The notes under the pieces were generated by a model, which was not told where the DNA came from, ran no database searches, and worked only from the letters and a program-made list of their open reading frames with translations. Made by a program: the position numbers and the translations under genes. Source: Oscillospiraceae bacterium (GTDB lineage: Bacteria; Bacillota; Clostridia; Oscillospirales; Oscillospiraceae). From it: DNA of 64,000 nucleotides. The DNA lies in contig WRLE01000006.1 in NCBI GenBank assembly GCA_009777775.1, forward strand, positions 1-64,000. The letters are read 5' to 3'. Positions 25,114 to 34,798 of this stretch are shown in pieces (position 1 is the stretch's first letter; each line of letters opens with the position of its first letter).

Positions 25114-25764
25114 GTGTATCCATTGGCGCAACTCTCGAATCTCACCGGGTTATCCAGCTTGGAACAAGCATTGGCACCCAACATCATTATGACCGACGAT
25201 CCGATGCGAACAAAAATGCTGGCTGCTCATTATTTGGAAAACAGCGAAATTATCTACGAATTGCGTGGCTTAGTCGGCTATAATGGGAGTTACAAGGATG
25301 AAAATATCTCCCTCGTTTCAACTGGTTATGGTGAGAGTTCGGCTTTGCTGCATTTGTATGATGCCATGATTCTTGGAGCGAAACGCATTGTATACATGGG
25401 AGAGTGCATATCAACAACGGCTGATGTTGGGCTCAGAGATGTTATACTTTCTGATTCTGGTGATAAGCTTCTTATTGAACAAACCCTTGCTTCGGCAAGG
25501 GTTTTAGCGATTGATGTCAGTAAGCGAAAGGTACTCACCAATGATCGTTTTCCACTTTTAAATGAAAGTCTCATGGGTGATATTATCGATTTCGCTTCTG
25601 CTTCAATAGCTACATTTGCTGCTTTGAATCAGATTGCCTTGGTGGCTATACTCACCGTCACTCGCAATCTTGCCACAGGCGAATCCCTGGAGGAACATGA
25701 GCGCCAAAGCCGTATGAATAATGCAGCACGATTAGCCTTTGAAACTTTGGCATCAAGGGAATAA
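25114..25764 (+). CDS. Nucleoside phosphorylase-superfamily protein
   Basis: A 216-residue protein with the PNP_UDP fold pattern of DeoD-type purine nucleoside phosphorylases. It shows MTDDPMRTKMLA, then ELRGLVGYNGSYKDENISLV and STGYGESSALLHLYDA. GAKRIVYMGEC follows, then late ILTVTRNLATGE and EHERQSRMNNAARLAFETL. Such enzymes cleave purine nucleosides with phosphate. The usual TGMG and RVGTCG motifs are altered here (TGYG, YMGECIS), so activity may differ. The GTG at 25114 or the TTG at 25123 could start it. It stands alone between repeats. Confidence 0.7.
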   Translation: MYPLAQLSNLTGLSSLEQALAPNIIMTDDPMRTKMLAAHYLENSEIIYELRGLVGYNGSYKDENISLVSTGYGESSALLHLYDAMILGAKRIVYMGECISTTADVGLRDVILSDSGDKLLIEQTLASARVLAIDVSKRKVLTNDRFPLLNESLMGDIIDFASASIATFAALNQIALVAILTVTRNLATGESLEEHERQSRMNNAARLAFETLASRE

Positions 25765-25853
25765 TTCGTCTTTCGTAAAATTGACATAACTGTTGTTGGG
25801 CATGACATCTTTTGCGCGTTGGCTGTTTGCGTTGGATGCCTTGCGTTGCCATT

Positions 25854-25930
25854 GTAGGGCGCGGCATCCTTGACGCGCCGCCTGGGTTGCAGTGGATGCC
25901 TTGCGGCGCGTCAAGGATGCCGCGCCCTAC
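25854..25930 (+). repeat. Palindromic repeat with 27-bp arms, copy 1
   Basis: Exact inverted arms at 25854-25880 and 25904-25930, starting GTAGGGCGCGGCATCC. A second copy lies at 34598-34674 in the opposite orientation, judged by the centre sequence CCTGGGTTGC. The GC-rich sequence stands out from its AT-rich surroundings. It is probably a small non-autonomous mobile repeat. Confidence 0.85.
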
Positions 25931-26008
25931 GAAAGACTTTATGTTCTGTTAAATATTTTTAACATTGCCTAATGCGAAACTGAATAAATTATAATTGGAG
26001 GAAATACT

Positions 26009-29000
26009 ATGAAAAGCAATCTGAAAAAAGTTTTGTCGGTGATGCTGGCTCTTGTCATGCTAGTGAGCTTCATTCAATTCAATGCAGCACCAGCAAAAGC
26101 CGCACCTGAAACTTTGGTGGAGTGGAAACCTACTTCATCACCAGCTGGGTCAAGCTCCCACTTAGCAACAGGAGGCATTACAGCAAACTCTTCTGCAACG
26201 CTTACATTGTCAAGCGGAGGAAATATCACCGGCGTTGGCACTGGAGATGGAACAAATCCATATGCTTACACATACAACACTTGGCAAACTGGTGGCATAT
26301 GGTGGCAACTAGGCGACATATCAACAACTGGATATGAGGATTTGGAAATCAGTTTTGCTGTACAAAGCTCAAACACCGGACCCAGGGATTTTGCTCTTGA
26401 ATATAGCATTGACAATGGTGCTACCTGGAATCCAGTCATGTCATCGGGAACTACGGTTGCTATCACATCAGCTAATGCTTACACACCCATAGGTCCATAT
26501 ACACTGCCTGTAGAAACGGAAGACTGCGCCTCATTACAACTTCGTACAATAAATACCAGCAACACATCAGTAGGCGGTGGTACCGTTGGATCTGGGGGAA
26601 CCAGTCGCATCAGCAACATATCTCTCATAGGCACTTCAACAGGAGGGAGCATCCAACCACCCGAAATTGATGGTTCAGGTATCCTCGCCAGCTGGAGCCT
26701 GTCAACTGTAAATGGAACAAGTATCCCAGCAACTGGCGGCGACTACATGTCACTGTCCAACTTGCAATTTATCAAAGGCAATACACCACAAAATCTCAAT
26801 TTTTCATCAGGTGGTGCCAACCTGAATGGATTGAATGGTTTTACCAATGATGCATATTGGTATGCTCAATTATCCAGCGATGGTTTTGCCAATATGGAAG
26901 TCACCTGGAATATGCGCTCCTCTAGCACAGGTCCCAGAGATTTCAAATTGCAATACAGCATTGATGGTACAATATGGCTTGATGCTATCAATCCTAATAT
27001 TGTAGTTCCCTCAGCTGTAGCCATTGGTAACACAAGCTACACGAAAAACCTCCCGCTGGATGCAATGAATCAAAGCGACCTCTACCTGCGTTGGCTATTG
27101 GTCAGCGAAGTCTCAGCAGGTGGTGGCGTAATCGGATCTGGAGGAACTCATCAAATCAACAATATCGTGATTAGCGGTGACTATATCCTAGCTGCTGACC
27201 AATTGAGAATGCCCACCAGCGACTACGAAAGCGGTGCTATCCCCCTGGGGAGCATCATCACCTTTTCTCCAGGCTCTCCCGATGATGCCGCTGCGACAAA
27301 CTATGCAATCCTGACCTCAAGCGATGGCGGAGGAACATGGAACGAAGCTACTGCTAATCAATACACAGTGGTAAGTCTACCATTAAACCTACAGGTTAAA
27401 GCAAGTGCCAGCGGCAAAACCGACAGTCGCATATCAAGTTATGAGTTCACCCATGCAAAGCTGCCCATGGTAACTTCCAGCAGAAACTCAGGTGCTATAA
27501 TCCCTGGAGCAACAATCAGGCTGGAAACCACAGTAGCTGCAGCGACAATTATGTATAGGCTTGGTGGTGCTGCCGCTGAAATATATACCCAACCCATTGT
27601 ACTTGATGAGCAATTGTTTGTTGGCGATCCAGCGACCCTTACCGTGGAAGCGTGGGCAACCGCTACTGGCTATATAACAGGCGATGCAACTATTTTCACT
27701 TATACAATAGCAGCAAGCGGAGGCGAGAGGGTTTACTTTGGTCAGCTCCATTCTCACACCACTAATTCCGATGGCATCGGTAGCCTGACGGAAGCATATA
27801 ATTATGCTAAGAATGTCGCTGGCTTAGATTTCTTTGCAATCACCGACCATAGCAACAGCTTCGACGAAACAGGAGCCAGCAGCGACAATCCAGCTAGCAT
27901 CGACCTTGACACATATAATATTGCAAGTTTGAAATGGCAAGCCGGACTCGATGCTGCACAAGCAGCCCGCACTACTGATTTCATCAGTGTTTACGGTTAT
28001 GAAATGACTTGGTCGGGTGGACCTGGGCATATGAATACATTTAATACAGATGGATTCGTTAGCCGCAACAATGCGACACTCAATGGGAAAGCTAATGACT
28101 CTGGACTGAGAGCATATTATGAAATACTCACAAGACATCCAGATTCAATTTCCATGTTCAATCATCCTGGTACAACATTCGGCAACTTTTCCAACTTTGC
28201 ATACTATGATCCAGTCATTGACCAAAGGATAAGCCTCATCGAAGTGGGCAATGGGGAAGGTACCATCGGTTCTGGCGGTTACTTCCGCTCCTATGAACAA
28301 TACACCCTCGCCCTTGATAAAGGCTGGCATCTTGCACCCACCAATAATCAAGACAATCATCTTGGCAAATGGGGAGACTCTAATACAGCTCGCACAGCTA
28401 TTTGGACTAACGACCTTTCTGTGGAAGGCTTATACCAAGCACTACGAGATATGCGGGTCTATGCAACGGAAGTCGCTGACTTGGAAATCGTCTATAAAGT
28501 GAATGGACAACCACTCGGCTCTATCCTAGATGTGGTGCCCCAGAGTGCGAATTTCACAGCGGAAATAATTAACCCAACCAATGGTAATTACGTGAAATCC
28601 GTAACCCTCGTAACAAACGGTGGAGTGGAGATACTGCGAGATACGCCAAATACACAAAACTACAACTATAACAAAACCATTAGCAACCCAGTTGCAGGCT
28701 ACTACTATCTGAGAGTTATAGTTTCGACACCTGAGGGCGACCGCACAGCGGTGACAGCTCCTGTATGGCTTGGGGAAGGAAAAGCTGCTGGCTTCGTGGA
28801 AGTTGGTAAAAGTACCGTAATGCCAGTCACTGGGGAGAGCTTGATAATCTCTGCCAGTCTATTTAATAATGAAAGCCAATCTGTCACTTTGCTATCTTTG
28901 GAATATACAGACAAGAGCGGAACCGTCCTCGCTTCATACCCCAACCTGAACATAAACATCGCATCAGCTGGAGAAGCTACCCATTCCTTTACCTACACAC

Positions 29001-31582
29001 CAACGCAAGCGGGTAACGAAACCATTACAGTTTCAGCTCATATGCTATTTGCTGACGGTAGCGACCTTAATTACTCATATGACATTTCTTATGAAGTCTG
29101 GGATGCTGATAAACTGGTATATATAGGTGTAGATGCCTCCCACTATAATGAATATGTCGATGGAAATTACAAAGACAATATGGAAAACTTCACAGCCATC
29201 GCTGGTCTATACGGAGTTCGGGTGAATATACTCTGGACAAGTCAAGAACTGATTGATGCCTGCGCTAACCTCAAATACCAAGCAATGATTTTCACCGCTC
29301 CAAGCAGGCGCGTTGACCCAGCGGCAATGAATCCAACCACAGGACAAATATATGGCAGCCATCGTTCATACTCTCAAGCCGAGCTTGATGCAATCGCTCA
29401 GTTTGCACAAAGGGGCGGAACCGTTGTGCTGACAGGCTGGAGCAATATATACGAAAACTACAATTATAATTTAAATATGCCCCTCGATGAGCATATGTCA
29501 TCACAGCAAAACAAGGTATTAGCTGCGATTGGCTCCACACTACGCCTTTCAGACGATGCATCCATGGATTCTCTCCAATGGTCCTCACAAAGCGATCAAT
29601 ATAGGCTATATCTCACCGATGCATATGATTCATACAGTTGGACAAACCCGCTTCTCAGTGGAGTCGATAACTCCCAGATATATAGCCATTACGGGGGCTC
29701 GACGATTTATACAGTCAATCCAGGTGACGTAGCAAATTGGAGTGCGACACCATCTTCCCTCGTTCCATCATCTGTGCTACCCGCTGTGACACTCTCCACT
29801 TTGGGCGGCGAATCTATAAATAGAGAAACTGCAATCATCGGCAGTGGAAACACCAATTACAGAACAGATTATACAAAGCATGACGGAAAATTTATGATAT
29901 TAGCTTCGGAAACCCTTGACTACGGAAATGGCATCACCTCTCAGGTCATTGCATCTGGTGGAGCTTTTATGTCTAACTTCGAAGTGAAAATTGAGATGGA
30001 AAATTCGGCAACTCTCCAGTATAGCAATTATAATGTGGCTTTGAATCTGATTATGTCCATCGCTCCCCAAGCGGAAATAACAAGCATAGCCGATGCTAAA
30101 GTGCTTCCCCAAGGCACGGTGGTCACCATCGAAGGCATAGCCACCAGCAATGTATACTCCGGTAACAGTGCTAGCAATACAGGCTTTTTCGACTGCATTT
30201 ATGTCCAAGACACAACTGGTGGAATAAATCTTTTCCCTGTCTCATCAGGGGTAAGCGAGGGTCAAAAAATCCGAGTCACAGGCACAGTGAGCGCATATCA
30301 AGGGGAAACCCAAATCGCAGTTACAAAGCTTGAGCTCATAGACGGTAGCATTAATCTCCTCAGCCCAACAGTGCTGACAACAGCAGATTCCATGGCAGCA
30401 GCAAACACAGGCTTGCTGGTAAGTGTCACGGGTACTGTTTCTGATATAGTAAGCACAGCAGGCGTAGTTAGCCAATTTACGCTAACAGATTCATCAGGCA
30501 TCGCTGCCTTGGTCTTTATAAACGCATATATCACCGATACTGTTGATCTTTCCTTTATCGAAGATGGAGCTACCGTAAGCGTAATTGGACTTGCTTCCAT
30601 TGGGGAGAACAATACAAGCAGCAATCCGCTTCCAAGAATCAGGGTGAGAGACCGTAATGAAATCACTCTAGTAACCTCACCACCTGTGACATATACCATA
30701 ACTTTTGATGCAAATGGTGGTACTGTCAACCCTGCAACTGCTCAAACAGGCATTGATGGAAAATTGGCAACACTCCCAACACCCACAAGGAGTGGAAGTT
30801 ATAGTTTCATCGCTTGGTTCGACAGCCTAAGCGGTACTACAGCCATTACAACTGACACCGTATTCACCGCAAATACAACGATATATGCCAGGTGGAATTA
30901 TACTGGCGGAGGTGGTGGCGGTGGCGGACAGCCATGGAATCCATCTCGCCCAGATACACAGGAAACTCCACCAATCAACGAGCCGGAAACCCCCTTGACA
31001 GAGAAACCTTGGCCTGTGTTTACTGACTTGGCGGAAACAGACTGGTACTATGAAGCTGCCAAGTATGTATACAACCTTGACATCATGATTGGCGTTGCAG
31101 ATAACCGCTTTGGTGGAGAATCTACACTAAGCCGAGCAATGATTGTTACAATCCTCCATCGACTTTCCGGAGAGCCTAGCGCAGATGGTTTTGTCAACGA
31201 TTTCACCGATGTTGTGGCAAATGCATGGTATACCGATGCCATCAATTGGGCTGTGAAAAATAACATTGTTCTAGGATACGGCGATGGCAGATTCGGTCCC
31301 AATGACCCTGTGACAAACGAGCAGCTGGCAGCACTTTTGTACAGGTTACAATTGGAAAACTCAGTAAATCCGCTCCCAGACATAGAAGATATTGATATGG
31401 ATCATCCAAAACTAGCTGATGTACACGACTACGCCATTATCCCCATTTATACCTTGATAGAGCAGGGCTTCCTTGATGATTTACCAGCAGGACAATTCAT
31501 CGGAAAAAACCTTGCCTCCAGAGCAAGCGTAGCATCGATACTATATAGATATTTATGCGAGATTGATGATTCAATAGACTAG
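26009..31582 (+). CDS. Giant secreted surface protein with PHP/CehA-like and SLH domains
   Basis: A 1857-residue protein with a signal peptide (cleavage near AKA-APE, residue 31). Two similar domains at about 35-210 and 225-395 share SSNTGPRDF/SSSTGPRDF. A CehA/McbA-like PHP metallo-hydrolase domain (about 575-830) has FGQLHSHTTNSDG and AITDHSN. A GATase-like fold is at about 1040-1150 and two OB-fold-like modules at about 1355-1540. A Listeria-Bacteroides repeat (ITFDANGGTV...TIYARW) and a Gly-rich linker lead to SLH repeats (about 1668-1857). It is likely anchored to cell-wall polymer via SLH and hydrolyses phospho-compounds outside. Exact substrate unknown. Confidence 0.88.
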   Translation: MKSNLKKVLSVMLALVMLVSFIQFNAAPAKAAPETLVEWKPTSSPAGSSSHLATGGITANSSATLTLSSGGNITGVGTGDGTNPYAYTYNTWQTGGIWWQLGDISTTGYEDLEISFAVQSSNTGPRDFALEYSIDNGATWNPVMSSGTTVAITSANAYTPIGPYTLPVETEDCASLQLRTINTSNTSVGGGTVGSGGTSRISNISLIGTSTGGSIQPPEIDGSGILASWSLSTVNGTSIPATGGDYMSLSNLQFIKGNTPQNLNFSSGGANLNGLNGFTNDAYWYAQLSSDGFANMEVTWNMRSSSTGPRDFKLQYSIDGTIWLDAINPNIVVPSAVAIGNTSYTKNLPLDAMNQSDLYLRWLLVSEVSAGGGVIGSGGTHQINNIVISGDYILAADQLRMPTSDYESGAIPLGSIITFSPGSPDDAAATNYAILTSSDGGGTWNEATANQYTVVSLPLNLQVKASASGKTDSRISSYEFTHAKLPMVTSSRNSGAIIPGATIRLETTVAAATIMYRLGGAAAEIYTQPIVLDEQLFVGDPATLTVEAWATATGYITGDATIFTYTIAASGGERVYFGQLHSHTTNSDGIGSLTEAYNYAKNVAGLDFFAITDHSNSFDETGASSDNPASIDLDTYNIASLKWQAGLDAAQAARTTDFISVYGYEMTWSGGPGHMNTFNTDGFVSRNNATLNGKANDSGLRAYYEILTRHPDSISMFNHPGTTFGNFSNFAYYDPVIDQRISLIEVGNGEGTIGSGGYFRSYEQYTLALDKGWHLAPTNNQDNHLGKWGDSNTARTAIWTNDLSVEGLYQALRDMRVYATEVADLEIVYKVNGQPLGSILDVVPQSANFTAEIINPTNGNYVKSVTLVTNGGVEILRDTPNTQNYNYNKTISNPVAGYYYLRVIVSTPEGDRTAVTAPVWLGEGKAAGFVEVGKSTVMPVTGESLIISASLFNNESQSVTLLSLEYTDKSGTVLASYPNLNINIASAGEATHSFTYTPTQAGNETITVSAHMLFADGSDLNYSYDISYEVWDADKLVYIGVDASHYNEYVDGNYKDNMENFTAIAGLYGVRVNILWTSQELIDACANLKYQAMIFTAPSRRVDPAAMNPTTGQIYGSHRSYSQAELDAIAQFAQRGGTVVLTGWSNIYENYNYNLNMPLDEHMSSQQNKVLAAIGSTLRLSDDASMDSLQWSSQSDQYRLYLTDAYDSYSWTNPLLSGVDNSQIYSHYGGSTIYTVNPGDVANWSATPSSLVPSSVLPAVTLSTLGGESINRETAIIGSGNTNYRTDYTKHDGKFMILASETLDYGNGITSQVIASGGAFMSNFEVKIEMENSATLQYSNYNVALNLIMSIAPQAEITSIADAKVLPQGTVVTIEGIATSNVYSGNSASNTGFFDCIYVQDTTGGINLFPVSSGVSEGQKIRVTGTVSAYQGETQIAVTKLELIDGSINLLSPTVLTTADSMAAANTGLLVSVTGTVSDIVSTAGVVSQFTLTDSSGIAALVFINAYITDTVDLSFIEDGATVSVIGLASIGENNTSSNPLPRIRVRDRNEITLVTSPPVTYTITFDANGGTVNPATAQTGIDGKLATLPTPTRSGSYSFIAWFDSLSGTTAITTDTVFTANTTIYARWNYTGGGGGGGGQPWNPSRPDTQETPPINEPETPLTEKPWPVFTDLAETDWYYEAAKYVYNLDIMIGVADNRFGGESTLSRAMIVTILHRLSGEPSADGFVNDFTDVVANAWYTDAINWAVKNNIVLGYGDGRFGPNDPVTNEQLAALLYRLQLENSVNPLPDIEDIDMDHPKLADVHDYAIIPIYTLIEQGFLDDLPAGQFIGKNLASRASVASILYRYLCEIDDSID

Positions 31583-31611
31583 TTTACCATTCATGAAAAC
31601 CTTACTCGCTA

Positions 31612-31639
31612 TTGACATTTATACATCATCGTGATACTC
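31612..31639 (+). promoter_or_regulatory. Promoter of the thrS leader
   Basis: TTGACA (31612-31617) and TACTCT (31634-31639) are 16 bases apart, with a TGA extended -10. Transcription would begin near 31646, directly before the structured leader. Confidence 0.6.
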
Positions 31640-31654
31640 TTTTTTAAATTTATA

Positions 31655-31796
31655 AGAGCGAAAAGATTCGTAGATTAATTGCGCTGGATTTTTGTTGCCA
31701 TATGGTGTTGGAAATCCGCAGGAATGCAAGCGCATTTCAAGGATTAAACGTAGATAATGGCAATAAGATTAGCGAAAACTGCGAATCTTTACGCTT
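31655..31796 (+). ncRNA. Structured RNA leader upstream of thrS (unassigned)
   Basis: The ends pair over long range: AGCG and AAGATTCG (31656-31669) with CGAATCTT and CGCT (31781-31794). Inside, TTGCCAT (31693-31700 area) can pair with ATGGCAA (31756-31762) and TGCGCT with AGCGCA. The T-box consensus AGGGTGGAACCGCG is absent and no terminator precedes thrS, so it is not a standard T-box. It could be an unknown regulatory leader or a stand-alone small RNA. Pairing was found by eye. Confidence 0.5.
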
Positions 31797-31838
31797 TCTC
31801 ATTATTATTTTGAAATAGTCATTTGGAGGTTAATAATT

Positions 31839-33587
31839 ATGTCAAACAACCAATATACGTTTGAAAACGAAGAATACAAAGATGCCTATAGACATACAAC
31901 CTCACACATACTCGCCCAAGCCGTTAAGCGGCTGTATCCTGAGGTAAAGCTTGCCATTGGACCATCAATAGCAGATGGATTTTATTACGATTTCGACACC
32001 CCAGAGCCTTTCACTCCCGAAACCCTTGAAATGCTGGAAGATGAAATGCGAAAAATCAGCAAAGAGGCATTTCCCCTAGAGCGTTTTGAACTCAGTCGGG
32101 ATGAAGCACTAAAACTGGTGGAAGAATTGGGCGAGCCATATAAAATTGAGCTTATTAGAGATATGCCCGAGGACGAAATCATCAGCTTTTACAGACAGGG
32201 TGAATTTGTCGATCTTTGCGCCGGTCCCCATGTGGACACTACGGGTAGAATCAAGTCTAACGCTTTCAAGCTCACCAGCTGCACTGGAGCATATTGGCGC
32301 GGCAATTCCGATAATAAGATGCTCCAAAGGGTTTATGGCACATCATTTCTAAGTAAAGATGAACTAGATGCTCATCTCAAGCAACTGGAAGAAGCAAAAC
32401 TCCGCGACCATAGAAAACTAGGGCGAGAACTGGACTTGTTTGCGTTATATGATGAAGGTCCTGGTTTCCCATTTTTCTTCCCAAAGGGTATGATTCTGAA
32501 AAACAATTTGATTGATTTTTGGCGAGATGAGCATAAACTCGCAGGATATGAAGAAATCAGTACTCCCCTCATATTAAATGAAGAGCTTTGGCATCGCTCA
32601 GGGCATTGGGACCATTATAAGGATAATATGTACTTCACGAAAATCGATGAAAACGATTATGCTATAAAACCCATGAATTGTCCTGGTGGGATGCTTGCTT
32701 TCAAGCGTCGAATGTGGAGCTATAAGGAGCTGCCTGTTCGCACGGCGGAATTGGGACTTGTCCACAGACACGAACTGTCCGGTGCTCTTCATGGATTGAT
32801 GCGCGTGCGAAACTTCACCCAGGACGATGCTCATCTATACATGACTCCCGACCATATCACCGATGAAATATCTGGAGTTATCAATTTAATCGACAAAATC
32901 TACAAAGTCTTCGACTTTGAATATCGAGTGGAACTCTCAACTCGACCCGAAGATTTCATGGGTGAAATTGAAACATGGAACATGGCAGAGAAAATCCTAG
33001 AGGATGTGCTTATTGACAAAAAAATCAATTACCGCATCAATCCTGGAGACGGAGCTTTCTATGGTCCTAAAATAGATTTTCATTTGGTGGATTGCATCGG
33101 ACGCACATGGCAATGCGCCACCCTCCAGCTGGATTTTCAAATGCCCGAGCGTTTTGAATTGGAATATGTGGGTGCCGATGGAGAAAAGCACCGTCCAGTT
33201 ATGATACATCGCACTGTCTTTGGCTCTCTGGAACGCTTTATTGGCATATTGATAGAGCATTATGCCGGAGCTTTCCCCATGTGGCTTGCTCCTGTACAAA
33301 TTGCAGTTTTACCCATTACAGACCGCACTCAGGAATATGCTCAAAGCATCGCAGACAAGCTATCTAGTATGGGATATCGAGTGGAGACGGATTTCAGAAG
33401 CGAAAAAATCGGATATAAAATACGAGAAGCCCAGTTGCAAAAAATACCATATATGTTAGTATTGGGTGACAAAGAGGCCGAAAGTGGTCTGGTCACTGTT
33501 CGTGACCGCAGCGAAGGCGACCTGGGAGAAATGACCTTAGAAGATTTCGTAGAAAGAATCGCAAATGAAGTAAGCGCACGAAAATAG
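31839..33587 (+). CDS. thrS: Threonyl-tRNA synthetase lacking the TGS domain
   Basis: A 582-residue ThrRS. It starts directly in the editing domain (YRHTTSHILAQAVKRLYP, with FVDLCAGPHV). The class II catalytic domain has MNCPGGMLAF, HRHELSGALHGLMRVRNFTQDDAH and IHRTVFGSLERF; an anticodon-binding domain ends the protein. About 60 N-terminal residues (the TGS domain of E. coli ThrRS) are missing. The ATG has a good GGAGG site. No TGS-coding sequence is seen upstream, where the RNA leader lies. It charges tRNA-Thr. degV follows 15 bases later. Confidence 0.95.
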   Translation: MSNNQYTFENEEYKDAYRHTTSHILAQAVKRLYPEVKLAIGPSIADGFYYDFDTPEPFTPETLEMLEDEMRKISKEAFPLERFELSRDEALKLVEELGEPYKIELIRDMPEDEIISFYRQGEFVDLCAGPHVDTTGRIKSNAFKLTSCTGAYWRGNSDNKMLQRVYGTSFLSKDELDAHLKQLEEAKLRDHRKLGRELDLFALYDEGPGFPFFFPKGMILKNNLIDFWRDEHKLAGYEEISTPLILNEELWHRSGHWDHYKDNMYFTKIDENDYAIKPMNCPGGMLAFKRRMWSYKELPVRTAELGLVHRHELSGALHGLMRVRNFTQDDAHLYMTPDHITDEISGVINLIDKIYKVFDFEYRVELSTRPEDFMGEIETWNMAEKILEDVLIDKKINYRINPGDGAFYGPKIDFHLVDCIGRTWQCATLQLDFQMPERFELEYVGADGEKHRPVMIHRTVFGSLERFIGILIEHYAGAFPMWLAPVQIAVLPITDRTQEYAQSIADKLSSMGYRVETDFRSEKIGYKIREAQLQKIPYMLVLGDKEAESGLVTVRDRSEGDLGEMTLEDFVERIANEVSARK

Positions 33588-33602
33588 AAATGAGGTTTGA
33601 TT

Positions 33603-34508
33603 ATGAGCGATTTTACAATATTAACAGATACCAACACTGACTTACCCGCTGACTATTTTTCCCAGCACGAAATAATGATAGTTCCAATAGCTTTTCAACT
33701 TGACGGAAAGTTTCATAATAGCGGAAATTATGAAGAAATCACAGCAAAGGATTTTTATTCTGCTCTGCGAAATGGCAGCACTGCAGGAACTGCCCTTGCC
33801 AATGTGGAAACATTCACCGAAGTTTTCACCGATCACGCCCAAAAAGGCAAAGCTATATTGGCGATTACCCTCAGTGGCGAGTTATCGGGTACATACCAAA
33901 ATGGTGTCATAGCACGAAATGATGTAAAAAGCCAATATCCAGATGCTGAGATTTACGTTGTGGATAGCATTAATGCAGCCGGTGGAGCTGGTGTTGTGAC
34001 TGCATTAGCTGTGGAAAAGCGCAGCGAAGGGCTTACTGCTGGACAAACCGCAGCATGGCTCGAGGAAAAAAAGCACAGCTGTATTGCGCTCTTCACAGTG
34101 GATGACCTGATGCACCTCCATCGTGGCGGTCGCCTTAGCAAGCTTTCGGCGATTGCAGGGTCAATAATTGGTATCAAGCCTCTTCTAAATGTAGCTCCAG
34201 ATGGCTCGTTAAAGCTCAAAGATAGGGCAAGGGGTCGCAGTAATTCCATAAATACGCTATTTAGCCAAATGCAGCGCAGCCTCAATCCCGATACTAAACT
34301 CAATTATGTCATAATCAGCCATTCCGATTGCTATGATGATGCAAAGAAACTTGCTGATTTGATTGAAAATGCATATGAAGTTAATAATTTAATGGTGGAA
34401 ATGATGGGTCCTGTCATTGGCACCCACGTAGGTCCCGGTGCCATAGCACTCTTCTTCGAAGGAGACATGACCCGCCGCGAATACGAAAGCAAATACTACC
34501 CGGCTTAG
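33603..34508 (+). CDS. DegV-family fatty-acid-binding protein
   Basis: The ATG at 33603 (MSDFTILTDTNTDLPADYF), with GAGG upstream, is preferred over a TTG two codons earlier. The 301-residue product has both DegV motifs: TDTNTDLP, TLSGELSGTYQN, LHRGGRLSKLSAI and IGTHVGPGAIALFF. DegV/FakB proteins bind one fatty acid and present it to FakA for phosphorylation; FakA is encoded at 14492-16141. It is probably co-transcribed with thrS. Confidence 0.93.
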   Translation: MSDFTILTDTNTDLPADYFSQHEIMIVPIAFQLDGKFHNSGNYEEITAKDFYSALRNGSTAGTALANVETFTEVFTDHAQKGKAILAITLSGELSGTYQNGVIARNDVKSQYPDAEIYVVDSINAAGGAGVVTALAVEKRSEGLTAGQTAAWLEEKKHSCIALFTVDDLMHLHRGGRLSKLSAIAGSIIGIKPLLNVAPDGSLKLKDRARGRSNSINTLFSQMQRSLNPDTKLNYVIISHSDCYDDAKKLADLIENAYEVNNLMVEMMGPVIGTHVGPGAIALFFEGDMTRREYESKYYPA

Positions 34509-34597
34509 TGGAGTTAGGAAATCGTAATTCTCCAGGATAATATTAGTCGGTGCAGATTAAAAACTGTGTAAAACATCATTTGTTGAGCACGGCTTCT

Positions 34598-34674
34598 GTA
34601 GGGCGCGGCATCCTTGACGCGCCGTTAAGTATCCAGCGCAACCCAGGCGGCGCGTCAAGGATGCCGCGCCCTAC
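34598..34674 (-). repeat. Palindromic repeat with 27-bp arms, copy 2
   Basis: Exact arms at 34598-34624 and 34648-34674, identical to those at 25854-25930. The centre is related to that copy only in reverse complement, so the element is inverted relative to it. It sits between the convergent degV and pnp genes. Confidence 0.85.
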
Positions 34675-34798
34675 ACACGTATCTCTAATTTTTCGAAATT
34701 CGAATCATGACCTAAAAATAACAGCCAATGGAACACATTTCCACTAGCTGTAATTTTTGTATATATAGTTAACTCCTAATTCCTCACTCCTAATTCCG

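Noticed and set aside
31583-31838. T-box leader for thrS
   Set aside because: The conserved AGGGTGGAACCGCG segment and a terminator/antiterminator are absent; recorded as unassigned structured RNA instead.
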